Source: Lentihominibacter butyricus (lineage in GTDB: Bacteria; Bacillota; Clostridia; Peptostreptococcales; Anaerovoracaceae). Taken from it: a stretch of 64,000 bases of DNA. The translations under genes and the position numbers were made by a program. Below the pieces are notes generated by a model, which saw only the letters and a program-made list of their open reading frames with translations, was not told the DNA's origin and did not search any database. The stretch covers positions 62,001 through 126,000 of the forward strand of contig NZ_JAOQJP010000002.1 of NCBI RefSeq assembly GCF_025567305.1, given 5' to 3'. Every line of letters begins with the position of its first letter. Position 1 is the first letter of the stretch. Of this stretch, positions 34,224 through 41,752 are shown in pieces.

Positions 34224-34862
34224 TTATATGTTGTCTCCGGCGGCGGCACTGCCGTCTGCCAGATCTTCAGCAGGGCCTGCCACAGTCGCAGATGACTTCT
34301 CTTCAGGCTCCGAAAACCTGTATTTCAATCCCGTATAAGCGTCGGTAAGTACACTGCTGACGAACTCATCACCCCAGTCGAGATATGATGTAGCCGCCAT
34401 CGTCGCTATGCCGTGCACGTATATCCACATCTCGAGGTGGAACATGTATGCATCGTCTTCACTTATCCCCAGATTAGCTTTTATCAGGTCGATGAGCGGT
34501 CTGATCTCTTCTCTGTTTTCCTCGATCTTTTCGCCTGAGCGGTCCCGCATGAACAGCAGTTTGAAAAGATGCGGCTCTTCTTTCGCAAAGCGTATATATG
34601 CCATGCCACTGGCTTTGTACGGCGGGTACTGGCCCTTCGCCATGTCTGTCTTCAGATAATCTTCGTACATGCGGTTCGCTGCGGCCATCACTTCCTGCTG
34701 GACTTCCTCCATATTTTTGAACGCTCCGAAAACGGGTTTTACCGAGCACCCCAGCCTGGCCGCCAGCGCTCTGGCGGTCAGTGCCGACAGGCCGCTTTCT
34801 CTGGTGATATCCAGCGCAGCCTGTACGATCTCTTCTTTTGTAAATTTGAATCTTGGCGGCAT
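34224..34862 (-). CDS. TetR/AcrR-family regulator of the ABC exporter
   Basis: 212 residues from the ATG at 34860-34862 (AAAGGA seven bases upstream). A much longer in-frame extension to 35264 has no ribosome site and crosses the promoter and terminator, so it is rejected. The N-terminal helix-turn-helix (FTKEEIVQAALDITRESGLSALTARALAARLGCS, given here only by its ends, residues 7-40) uses the typical TetR three-helix spacing. The C-terminal part carries a WHG-like region (MWIYVHGIATM). It lies directly upstream of the two transporter genes, and a palindromic operator overlaps its transcription start. It probably represses its own operon until an effector binds. The last 25 residues are low-complexity. 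Confidence 0.9.
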   Translation of the reverse strand: MPPRFKFTKEEIVQAALDITRESGLSALTARALAARLGCSVKPVFGAFKNMEEVQQEVMAAANRMYEDYLKTDMAKGQYPPYKASGMAYIRFAKEEPHLFKLLFMRDRSGEKIEENREEIRPLIDLIKANLGISEDDAYMFHLEMWIYVHGIATMAATSYLDWGDEFVSSVLTDAYTGLKYRFSEPEEKSSATVAGPAEDLADGSAAAGDNI

Positions 34863-35059
34863 GATCGTTCCTTTCTGTAAATAAATTTCTGCCGGCTGCC
34901 GATCGCAGAAGCACAGGTCGCAGACGGACATGAAAGTATTCCCCCGCGATGCTCCCGCTATTTGCAGGCAGCTACGACTATGACTGCGGCCAGCGGTGGA
35001 TAATATGTGTATGATCCTTTGCCGACGGCTACGGCCGCGGCTGAATTGCCGGCGTCTCC

Positions 35060-35080
35060 GCGCAACTAACGTTGCGCAAC
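35060..35080. promoter_or_regulatory. Probable TetR operator
   Basis: GCGCAAC-TAAC-GTTGCGC (35060-35077) is a perfect 7-bp inverted repeat. The second half is itself inside the palindrome GTTGCGCAAC (35071-35080). It lies just downstream of the -10 box of the regulator promoter, a standard place for autorepression. Confidence 0.7.
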
Positions 35081-35093
35081 ACTTGTTACTTAT

Positions 35094-35122
35094 AATATAA
35101 ACAAAAATCCCCCGGCTGTCAA
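35094..35122 (-). promoter_or_regulatory. Promoter of the TetR/ABC operon
   Basis: On the - strand: TTGACA (35117-35122), a 17-base spacer and TATATT (35094-35099). The -35 box lies in the 3' arm of the upstream gene's terminator. Confidence 0.75.
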
Positions 35123-35156
35123 GGCATATGCGTTTTGCACACCCTACAGCCGGAGG
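35101..35156 (-). terminator. Terminator of the HAD gene, overlapping the next promoter
   Basis: On the - strand CCTCCGGCTGT and ACAGCCGGGGG can pair with a loop of about 26 bases, followed by ATTTTTGT. The arm contains part of the TTGACA box of the next operon. Confidence 0.75.
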
Positions 35157-35170
35157 CTTTACATAATGTA

Positions 35171-35866
35171 TCAGAATATCCTGTCTGCGACGTCTCTGAG
35201 ATCGTCCACCGCTATACCGACATCTGCCGGGATCTCCTGCTCCCTGTCTCTCATATACCAGCACGTCTGCATCCCGTACTGCCTGCCGCCCGCGATATCC
35301 GATGTCAGCGAGTCTCCGATCATCACGGTCTCATGCGGCAGGATGCTCTCTTCTCTGCTACTGTTTATCACGGAAAACGCATGCTCGAAAAAATCCCCTG
35401 ACGGCTTGGACGCGCCGATTTTTTCCGAAATGAAAACATGATCGAAATACCTGAGCATATCTGCGATTTCCAGACGGCGCAGCTGCTGCTCGTAAGGGCC
35501 GTTACTCGCCGCGCATATCAGGCATCCCTTTTCCCGCAAAGCTTCCAGCATCTCATACGATCCGGCTACCGGTATCGCGCTGTCGTTCAGCGCCGCACGG
35601 AAATATTTCTCGAACACCGGTCCGTCGAACTCTATGCCAAGTTCATTGAAAATGATGTTCCAGCGCACTTTTTCCAGTTCCTTAAAAGTGAGTTCTCCTT
35701 GCTCGATCCTGCGCCACAGCCTGCCGTTTTCCCTTATGAAAACATCATACATGTACGGCTCGTACGGCTTGAGCCCGAAATGCCTGAACCCCGTTTCCAT
35801 CGTGTTTCGGACGTATTCGTCAAAATCAAGAAGTGTATTGTCGATGTCTATGAATACTGCTTTCAT
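35171..35866 (-). CDS. HAD-superfamily hydrolase, YjjG/pyrimidine-nucleotidase-like
   Basis: 232 residues. The start chosen is the second of two adjacent ATG codons (35864-35866), four bases from AGGAGG. Motif I is DIDNTLLDFD (nucleophile Asp7, acid Asp9), motif II is CAASNGPYEQQ, motif III includes SEKIGASKPSGDFFEHA, and motif IV is VMIGDSLTSDIAGG. The cap domain is helical and the length matches the YjjG/YfnB group of nucleotidases that also act as house-cleaning phosphatases. Cytoplasmic. The gene ends in the terminator that overlaps the TetR promoter. Confidence 0.9.
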   Translation of the reverse strand: MKAVFIDIDNTLLDFDEYVRNTMETGFRHFGLKPYEPYMYDVFIRENGRLWRRIEQGELTFKELEKVRWNIIFNELGIEFDGPVFEKYFRAALNDSAIPVAGSYEMLEALREKGCLICAASNGPYEQQLRRLEIADMLRYFDHVFISEKIGASKPSGDFFEHAFSVINSSREESILPHETVMIGDSLTSDIAGGRQYGMQTCWYMRDREQEIPADVGIAVDDLRDVADRIF

Positions 35867-36018
35867 CATGCCTCCTGTGCTTTTCTGCATATCTGTCGTT
35901 TATATAAGGATATCATTCTGAAAGCGATATTGCCAGTGCGAATGTGCATTTTGCCGGTGCGGATGTGCCGGCAGCCTGCCCGCCGGATGCAAGCCTCACT
36001 CTAAAAGCGATCCCTGTC

Positions 36019-38508
36019 TCAGTTCTCCTTTCTGAGCCTTACTGCTGCCAGTGCTCCTAGCAGCGCCAGTACTGCGATCATCGCAGCAGCTGCAAGCACA
36101 GCCATATCTGTGCTGTCGGACGTATTTGCTCCGGATACACTGCCCTTCTTGTCCGCATCGGTCCGTCCGGCCGGAGTCTTCTGCTCAAAGCTCGTTATCG
36201 TCACGTCTTTTTCAATGCCCTGGAGCCTGTCGTCATCAGGGACGAATCTGAGCCGGAAAGTTCTGCCGCTCTTGAAATCTTCCAGTGTAGGAACATAGTC
36301 GCCTTCCTCGAATACCCATCTGCCTCCGCCGAGCTGACCTGCAAGCTTTGCATCAGAAAGCCTCTGTCCCTGACTGAGAGTTATGCTTTCCGGGAACACA
36401 GCCTTTGCAGTAAGAAAATCATTATCTTTGAGGTTTGTCTCGTAAATAAGTCTGCTCATCGGTCTGTCGACAAAGTTGAGCATGACCATACCGAGTCTGC
36501 GGTTGTCTATGTATCCGCTCTTGTCTTTGCCGAACTCGTCCGCGAAGAGCTGCGGGTTCAGATCCTTGGTGACGTTGAGCGGTATCCACTTGGAACAGCT
36601 TGTATAATTGAAAATCCAGGAGTCGGCCGGGATAGCGTGGGTCGTATCTGCGCCGGTCGTCTGAGCCATCGTTCCTTCTATATATTCGATCTTTCCGTTT
36701 GCATTTTCACTGTAGGCATCCTGCGCGTATACCGCTGTGCCGTACTGATCCTGGCCGTATATCTTTATCGCATATTTGGTATCTCCGTAAGAATGATCAT
36801 CCCACTTCGACAGGTCTATTCCAAACCACCTTTCCTGAAGACCGTCGGCCGCCGGATCATATTTAGACTTATCGATCTCGTATCTTCTCAGGAACACGAT
36901 CTTGCCGCGAGCCTCTTTTACCGATGGTATCTCATTACCCGTCCACACGTGGCATTCGTCGCCCTTGGCGACCTCAGCTTTGATGAAACTTGCCATCGCT
37001 TTCACCAGACCTACAGTACTTCCGTCATCAGGCTTTACCATCATGACGACAGTCTCCGTCGGATGTTCATCCAGGAACCTCACGCTTTCATTCAGGATGT
37101 TGTCGAGCGTAAGATCCGTTGCATCTCTGTTGCTGCAGTGCCACCTCTCATTGCCGTGGATGATTATTACATCTGACAACGCCGCATCATCCGACAATGC
37201 ATTACAGCGGATATCGAAGCTTCTGACTCCTACATTCAGCTGTTCTTCATAATAGTACTTCTGACATGACGTGAACGAAACCTGTGGTATGCCATCCTCT
37301 ACTATTGCTGCTGTCCCGGCGTCATGGCTGCCTGGCAGATTTACCGATGAAAGCACTGCATCGTCCGGAAGCTGTGCCATCCAGTCTTCAGAATAGTTAT
37401 AGCTGATCTTGTCGCCGTCGCTGGCGAAAAACTCAACCTCAAAAGCCGTGCCGTCACTCGTCTGCGACAGCCACGGCAGACTCTGTCCATTACTGTCTAT
37501 CTGTCCGTCATGTGCAAATTTGCCGGTACGTGCGCTCTGGATCTTGTAGCTGCCGTCTTCCTGTTTTATAAAGCGCCACAGGTTGCTCGTATTTCTGTTC
37601 TGGTCGTTGCTGTTATTGTCCCAAATATGTATCAGCTCATATTCGTCTCCACCCTGATTCCTGACATCCCATACTTTACCGCCTCCAAGATCGGCTTCGC
37701 CGTCTGTCAGCGCATATATTTTATATGCCTTGTATTTGTCTATCCACTCGATGGCCCATTTGCTGCTGGTACCCATAGTGTACATGTGGATAGCGCCACC
37801 TTTTAAGACTGTATCGCCGTTTCTGTTTAGAGCCTCTATCGTACCGGGTTTGAAGATCTCACAGTATGCTCTGCCTTCTTCGGTCTTCACCAGATCCTCG
37901 ACCTCATCGCCGCTCTTCGGGATAACTGCAGGCGTTATGATCCATGCCTTTCTGTTTGCCTCTTTCGTCTGTATTATCTTGTCTCCATAGCTCGGCTTGC
38001 CGTTTTTGTCGGTATCTTCATAACCCATCCACAGGCCGCTGTTCCTGTTCTTTATATAATAGCTCTGATTGCCGTTGCTGTCTGTGCCTGCAGGGTAAAA
38101 TGCAAACTGACGGTGGTTGTTGCCTTTTACTTTATTATCATTGGACTCCCACAGATGGAGGACTTTACCTTCATCCTTGCTCTTGTCTTCGATGTCTGCA
38201 AAAAGATCTGTGCCGCCGCTCTTTATGTGTTTTATTCCGTACCATCCATCTTCTACTTTGTCGAAGCGGAAGCTGCAGTTCATGCCTTCATTATCGTCAA
38301 GGTGTATCTCATTGCTTTTGAGCGCTTCACCATTGGCATTCCACCTGAATGCAGTGTTTTCCTGCAGCGTTATGTATTCGAGTTCTCCCGTCGGCATATC
38401 GGTCTCCGCGACTTCACTGTCTGCCGACACGTACCCTCCCGGGCTTATCAGGACCGTGCCGAGACCCAATACTATCGCCATAACTGCGATCATCACACGT
38501 CTTTTCAT
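36019..38508 (-). CDS. Secreted PI-PLC-like protein with lectin-like N-terminal region and C-terminal membrane anchor
   Basis: 829 residues from the ATG at 38506-38508 (AGGAGGAGAA upstream). Residues 1-29 are a signal peptide. Residues 40-370 hold repeated ricin-like blocks (YYIKNRNSGLWMGYED, LWRFIKQEDGSYKIQSARTGKF). The phospholipase C X-like domain begins near 380, with SVNLPGSHDAGT (His395), FDIRC (Asp432/Arg434) and IIIHGNERWHC (His451), the two histidines expected for acid-base catalysis, then LDEHPTETVVMMVKP. After a beta-rich region (about 690-785) come NTSDSTD, a hydrophobic helix and VRLRKEN. The last part resembles a sorting signal but lacks LPxTG. It should act outside the cell on phosphoinositides or GPI-like lipids. 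Substrate inferred from family. Confidence 0.88.
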   Translation of the reverse strand: MKRRVMIAVMAIVLGLGTVLISPGGYVSADSEVAETDMPTGELEYITLQENTAFRWNANGEALKSNEIHLDDNEGMNCSFRFDKVEDGWYGIKHIKSGGTDLFADIEDKSKDEGKVLHLWESNDNKVKGNNHRQFAFYPAGTDSNGNQSYYIKNRNSGLWMGYEDTDKNGKPSYGDKIIQTKEANRKAWIITPAVIPKSGDEVEDLVKTEEGRAYCEIFKPGTIEALNRNGDTVLKGGAIHMYTMGTSSKWAIEWIDKYKAYKIYALTDGEADLGGGKVWDVRNQGGDEYELIHIWDNNSNDQNRNTSNLWRFIKQEDGSYKIQSARTGKFAHDGQIDSNGQSLPWLSQTSDGTAFEVEFFASDGDKISYNYSEDWMAQLPDDAVLSSVNLPGSHDAGTAAIVEDGIPQVSFTSCQKYYYEEQLNVGVRSFDIRCNALSDDAALSDVIIIHGNERWHCSNRDATDLTLDNILNESVRFLDEHPTETVVMMVKPDDGSTVGLVKAMASFIKAEVAKGDECHVWTGNEIPSVKEARGKIVFLRRYEIDKSKYDPAADGLQERWFGIDLSKWDDHSYGDTKYAIKIYGQDQYGTAVYAQDAYSENANGKIEYIEGTMAQTTGADTTHAIPADSWIFNYTSCSKWIPLNVTKDLNPQLFADEFGKDKSGYIDNRRLGMVMLNFVDRPMSRLIYETNLKDNDFLTAKAVFPESITLSQGQRLSDAKLAGQLGGGRWVFEEGDYVPTLEDFKSGRTFRLRFVPDDDRLQGIEKDVTITSFEQKTPAGRTDADKKGSVSGANTSDSTDMAVLAAAAMIAVLALLGALAAVRLRKEN

Positions 38509-38607
38509 ATTTCTCCTCCTGCCATGCTGTTCTCCATATGATCCCTTGTCATACGTTTCTAAAATCAACTCTAAATCTAAATGATTATATCACAAAATCC
38601 CCCTGTA

Positions 38608-38650
38608 GCAAACAAAAACACCGCCAGGATCCGCCTGACAGTGCTGGATT
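38608..38650 (-). terminator. Terminator of the SdpI-like gene
   Basis: On the - strand CACTGTCAGG-CGGATC-CTGGCGGTG folds into a hairpin followed by TTTTTGTTT (+ strand 38611-38643). Confidence 0.65.
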
Positions 38651-38747
38651 TTAGAATCAGTTCGAGATCCATTGTGCAGAAGGCGGTCCCTGCTTTCTTC
38701 CGCGTAAAAGTGCAGCGCTTCTCCCTTATCGCTCTGAGCTTGAGCTG

Positions 38748-39131
38748 TCACTGCATTTTCCTGCGTCCGTCATCTGCAAATTCCCGCTTCAGAGCTTTTT
38801 CAGTCGGAAAGATCGATGCGATCAGGATCGTGCATTCGATTATACAGATCACCAGTCCCATCACGCTTATCGCCGCATCCGTGGCGCCGTACATCGGTAT
38901 CTGTACCAGCACTGTCGGTATCAGCATGATCCATCCTGTTTTCCACCATCGCCTGCCGCAGTTTTGATTTGCAAAGCTCCAGGTTTCGGCATTTCTCATG
39001 GATCGGCTCGTCCTGTATCCGATGAACGAATTTATCTTCTTCGGACAGTGCTTCCACATCAGCCATCCGCCGGCGATCATCACGACCGAATATATCATAT
39101 TGCAGATGAACATAAACCACCACATAGGCAT
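38748..39131 (-). CDS. SdpI-family membrane protein
   Basis: 127 residues from the ATG at 39129-39131, with AAAGGAG upstream. A longer frame overlaps the previous gene. It has three hydrophobic helices, and between the first and second is the conserved block IGYRTSRSMRNAETWSFANQ, the hallmark of SdpI-like proteins (in Bacillus subtilis SdpI gives immunity to a cannibalism toxin). No toxin gene is visible nearby. It starts five bases after the stop codon of the LOG-family gene, so the two are coupled. Confidence 0.82.
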   Translation of the reverse strand: MPMWWFMFICNMIYSVVMIAGGWLMWKHCPKKINSFIGYRTSRSMRNAETWSFANQNCGRRWWKTGWIMLIPTVLVQIPMYGATDAAISVMGLVICIIECTILIASIFPTEKALKREFADDGRRKMQ

Positions 39132-39135
39132 TTCA

Positions 39136-39672
39136 TCAGCTCCTTTCCAAAAGCGTTTTGATCTCCTCAAGATTCTCCGCAAAACAGATGCCCTGCTGTT
39201 TTTCTTCTGAAGAAAGGCCCATATGTATCATATGTTCCAGCAGCTTTTTCAAGCCGTCATAATATCCATTGAGATCATATAAAATGCACGGTGCGTCAAG
39301 CTGCCGCAGTGAACGCTTTGACATGATCTCCGTGATCTCCTCCAGTGTTCCGGTCCCTCCGGGGAAAGCTATGAAGGCATCCCCAAGCTGTATCATTTTC
39401 GCCTTTCGCGCTGCCATGTCCTCCGTCACTATCAGCTCTGTCAGGCCTTCGTACTGAAGGTCTTCATCTATGAAAAACTGCGGTTCTACACCAGTAACCC
39501 GGCCGCCTGCGTCCAGCACGCTTTTCGCCAGCAGCCCCATAAGGCCTGTCCTCGACCCGCCATACACCAGCGAGTTTCCGCTTTCCCCGATCCAGGTCCC
39601 CAGCTCCTGTACAGCATGTTTCAAAGCCGGATCCCTGCCTTCGGTCGATCCTAGATATACGGTTATGTTCAT
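39136..39672 (-). CDS. LOG-family (TIGR00730-type) Rossmann-fold protein
   Basis: 178 residues with the two family motifs: YGGSRTGLMG (37-46) and PGGTGTLEE (104-112). Proteins of this group act as cytokinin riboside 5'-monophosphate phosphoribohydrolases or more broadly as nucleotide N-glycosidases. In bacteria the in vivo role is often unclear. The ATG at 39670-39672 has AAAGGAGGA upstream. It is cytoplasmic and co-transcribed with the SdpI-like gene. Confidence 0.9.
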   Translation of the reverse strand: MNITVYLGSTEGRDPALKHAVQELGTWIGESGNSLVYGGSRTGLMGLLAKSVLDAGGRVTGVEPQFFIDEDLQYEGLTELIVTEDMAARKAKMIQLGDAFIAFPGGTGTLEEITEIMSKRSLRQLDAPCILYDLNGYYDGLKKLLEHMIHMGLSSEEKQQGICFAENLEEIKTLLERS

Positions 39673-39695
39673 GAGAGAGTCCTCCTTTGGCTCTT

Positions 39696-39797
39696 GAGCT
39701 AATATTTTTTCTTTAGTCTAAAAAGAAAACCCTTGTATTTCAACGATACCTTCTTAACTCTTAGACTAAAATATAATCGCTTGAACTGATTTAGCTC
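39696..39797. repeat. Nested inverted repeats upstream of the LOG gene
   Basis: GAGCTAA (39696-39702) pairs with TTAGCTC (39791-39797), and inside it TTTAGTCTAA (39712-39721) pairs with TTAGACTAAA (39761-39770). This is the border between core genes and the toxin-antitoxin island. Confidence 0.5.
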
Positions 39798-39871
39798 ATT
39801 TTAAAAATCCAAATGTCTATAAAATGCATTACCTATAAACGCTTATTAATCGAAAACATACAGATCTTTGA

Positions 39872-40249
39872 TTATGCCTGATGCTGCAATATCCACTCCA
39901 ACAGTCCCTGCGCATGGATTTTTCCACTTGCCACCTGAAGAATAACATCAATCAGTTCCTCCTGCGTATAGCTCAGTTCAATTCCATTGATTGCCAGAAA
40001 AACTAACATTACATGAGCACCGATTCTCTTATTTCCGTCTACGAATGGATGATTACTGACCAGACCAAATCCCAACTGTGCTGCTTTTGCCTGCAAAGAA
40101 GGATACAGGTATTTCCCTCCAAACGTAGCAAATGGTGTATTCAATGCAGAGTCAAGAAGTCCCTGATCCCGAACTCCTGCGGTCCCTCCGAATTCCCTCA
40201 GCAGTGCATCATGCAGCTCCAGTACCTGTTCACTGCTCAGCCTTCTCAT
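39872..40249 (-). CDS. doc: Doc-type (Fic-fold) toxin
   Basis: 125 residues. The Fic/Doc signature HPFVDGNKRIG spans residues 67-77, with His67, Asp71, Asn73 and Lys74 in place. Doc proteins phosphorylate elongation factor Tu and stop translation. The start codon overlaps the end of the antitoxin gene by four bases. The full-length motif and length suggest an intact toxin, probably neutralised by the protein encoded at 40246-40488. Confidence 0.93.
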   Translation of the reverse strand: MRRLSSEQVLELHDALLREFGGTAGVRDQGLLDSALNTPFATFGGKYLYPSLQAKAAQLGFGLVSNHPFVDGNKRIGAHVMLVFLAINGIELSYTQEELIDVILQVASGKIHAQGLLEWILQHQA

Positions 40250-40488
40250 TTTGCCAGCACCTCATATGCATGCTTATTTTTTACCATAAGACGCTTTGAA
40301 ATCTCTTGTATATCTTCATCTTCTGCAAGCTGTTCCGCTTCCAATTGGTTGAACTCCATGAGGATATAGCGCGGTACATTATTCTTTAAAATGATTGCTG
40401 CTCCGTTTTCATCAACCATTCTTGCAACACGCGAAAAATTCTGATTTGCATCTGTGATGGAAACCAGATTATCTGTATTGATCATCAT
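40246..40488 (-). CDS. phd: Phd/YefM-type antitoxin
   Basis: 80 residues with the N-terminal DNA-binding part (VSITDANQNFSRVARMVDENGAA, given by residues 9-31) and PRYILMEF, both typical of Phd/YefM. The acidic C-terminal part should wrap the toxin. The ATG at 40486-40488 lies eight bases after GGAGG. Antitoxin first, toxin second with a 4-base overlap is the usual order, and the protein probably represses the promoter at 40511-40538. Confidence 0.9.
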   Translation of the reverse strand: MMINTDNLVSITDANQNFSRVARMVDENGAAIILKNNVPRYILMEFNQLEAEQLAEDEDIQEISKRLMVKNKHAYEVLAK

Positions 40489-40510
40489 ATTTATCGCCTC
40501 CTTTATCTAT

Positions 40511-40538
40511 ATAGTAGCACGTTTTAGGATAAATTCAA
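40511..40538 (-). promoter_or_regulatory. Promoter of the phd-doc operon
   Basis: On the - strand: TTGAAT (40533-40538), a 16-base spacer and TACTAT (40511-40516), 23 bases before the start codon. Confidence 0.55.
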
Positions 40539-40677
40539 CCTATTTATTGAGCATGAAATATAATACTTACATTAATTATTATATTGAAAATTCTACAACT
40601 GCTACAATGTACTCCAAAACATAATCATAGATCTGGATCTTCCGGTATGATCTTTTTTACAGATTATAGAGATAGTA

Positions 40678-40720
40678 AAATCCCGAATCGTTGATTTTTC
40701 AACAGATTCGGGATATATTT
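40678..40720. terminator. Terminator-like hairpin downstream of hicAB
   Basis: ATCCCGAATC and GATTCGGGAT form a long stem extended by GTTGA / TCAAC, flanked by AAAA and ATATATTTTT. A close relative lies at 41484-41530 on the other side of hicAB. Confidence 0.7.
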
Positions 40721-40730
40721 TTCTCAGGCT

Positions 40731-41096
40731 TTATTTTGAATATACTGCGTCATTTCTGGACAGAAGATACACACAATACTGATTCATGCTGATCCCCTCT
40801 CTCTGAGAATGCTCTGCCAGTGACCTGTGCAGACTTCGTGGAATTCTCAATTTAAACTGTCCAGAATAATCTTCCAAACTATCCGGCTCATGAATTTCTA
40901 TACCTTCTTCCAGCGCTGCTTCAAGCCATGTTTTTTTTGCATCCAGCGCATTTGCTACTGCACTTTCTACGGTTTCGCCACAAGTAATGCATCCAGGCAA
41001 ATCCGGATAAGAAACCACAAATCCGCCTTCATCCTTGTCCTCCACAATTTCCATACGATAGGACATTGCCATATAATCATTCAGCGTCTTCATCAT
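40731..41096 (-). CDS. hicB: HicB-type antitoxin
   Basis: 121 residues from the ATG at 41094-41096, six bases after a GAGG site. A start at 41108 would also be in frame. The N-terminal HicB fold (GGFVVSYPDLPGCITCGETVESA) resembles a partly degraded RNase H. The C-terminal part (LRIPRSLHRSLAEHSQREGISMNQY) is a ribbon-helix-helix DNA-binding region. It neutralises HicA and represses the operon. The gene overlaps the toxin gene by 20 bases. Confidence 0.92.
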   Translation of the reverse strand: MMKTLNDYMAMSYRMEIVEDKDEGGFVVSYPDLPGCITCGETVESAVANALDAKKTWLEAALEEGIEIHEPDSLEDYSGQFKLRIPRSLHRSLAEHSQREGISMNQYCVYLLSRNDAVYSK

Positions 41097-41334
41097 TCTT
41101 CGCCTCACTTTCTACAATCTGCCTTACCATTTCCACATATACTTTTTTAATCGGTTCGTGTTTTGGGATCGTAATTGGCATACAACCTTGCTTTCTGAAA
41201 GTGTAATGACTACTTCCACTTCTTGGTGCATTCATTTCATATCCGTAGCTTTCCAATACCTTCCGTAACTCATTAAATCGAAGATCGTTCGATAAATTAC
41301 ATATACGTGTTATCAGTTTATCCCATTTTGACAT
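41077..41334 (-). CDS. hicA: HicA-type mRNA interferase toxin
   Basis: 85 residues with the double-stranded-RNA-binding fold and the catalytic His43 in APRSGSSHYTF. The core is LRKVLESYGYE, then ITIPKHEPIKKVYV. HicA cleaves mRNA without needing the ribosome. Toxin gene first, antitoxin second is the normal hicAB order. A perfect promoter with overlapping direct repeats precedes it. Confidence 0.92.
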   Translation of the reverse strand: MSKWDKLITRICNLSNDLRFNELRKVLESYGYEMNAPRSGSSHYTFRKQGCMPITIPKHEPIKKVYVEMVRQIVESEAKNDEDAE

Positions 41335-41353
41335 TCCTATACCCCTTATCTAT

Positions 41354-41382
41354 ATTATATGTGGTGTCATATACGGTGTCAA
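41354..41382 (-). promoter_or_regulatory. Promoter and probable operator of hicAB
   Basis: On the - strand: TTGACA (41377-41382), a 17-base spacer and TATAAT (41354-41359), full consensus. Direct repeats of TGACACC, 12 bases apart, cover the -35 box and spacer, and fit a HicB binding site. Confidence 0.8.
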
Positions 41383-41483
41383 TCATTTTATATGTAGAAC
41401 GGTTTAAAACAGAAGAACTCATTATATCACGCAAACCAGCTCATCTACACAAGATGCGTCAAAAATGCGTCAAACCAAAAACT

Positions 41484-41530
41484 CAAAAATCCCGAACCAT
41501 TGAAATTTCAACAGGTTCGGGATTTATTTT
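41484..41530. terminator. Terminator-like hairpin upstream of hicAB
   Basis: ATCCCGAACC and GGTTCGGGAT with an inner TTGAAATTTCAA, flanked by A-rich and T-rich runs. It differs from the copy at 40678-40720 by a few bases, with compensating changes in the stem. Confidence 0.65.
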
Positions 41531-41582
41531 CTTAAAATCGTTTATTCAAACTCGACAATTACTAATCAATTTTGTTTAGAGA

Positions 41583-41630
41583 TTATTTGTTGCCGTATTT
41601 GTTTTTCTTTCGATTTTTTGATTTATCCAT
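41583..41630 (-). CDS. Very short basic frame, possibly a gene remnant
   Basis: 15 codons from an ATG with AGGCAGGA upstream, encoding MDKSKNRKKNKYGNK. The frame is open for 12 codons further upstream without a start. The strongly basic Lys/Asn/Arg composition resembles a C-terminal tail, so it may be the remnant of a deleted gene. No function can be assigned. Confidence 0.25.
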   Translation of the reverse strand: MDKSKNRKKNKYGNK

Positions 41631-41752
41631 ATTATCCTGCCTATATGGGCTAATGTTATCAGTTTGTTATCGCTGTTGATAACACTCTCTCCGTAACTGT
41701 GGATAATAGCAATATGTTACGATTCAGATTATAAGCGAGTTTGCTTAGGAAA

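Larger units (their letters stand above)
41335..41752. other. Intergenic region between hicA and the KilA-N gene
   Basis: 418 bases. It contains the hicAB promoter, a + strand stretch reading MRQKCVKPKT followed by the hairpin at 41484-41530, a 15-codon basic frame (41583-41630) and an inverted repeat TGTTATCA / TGATAACA (41654-41684). No full-length gene is present. Confidence 0.6.

Noticed and set aside
34863..35264. N-terminal extension of the TetR protein by about 134 residues
   Set aside because: It would cross the promoter, operator and terminator, and the short start has a good ribosome site and the normal TetR length.
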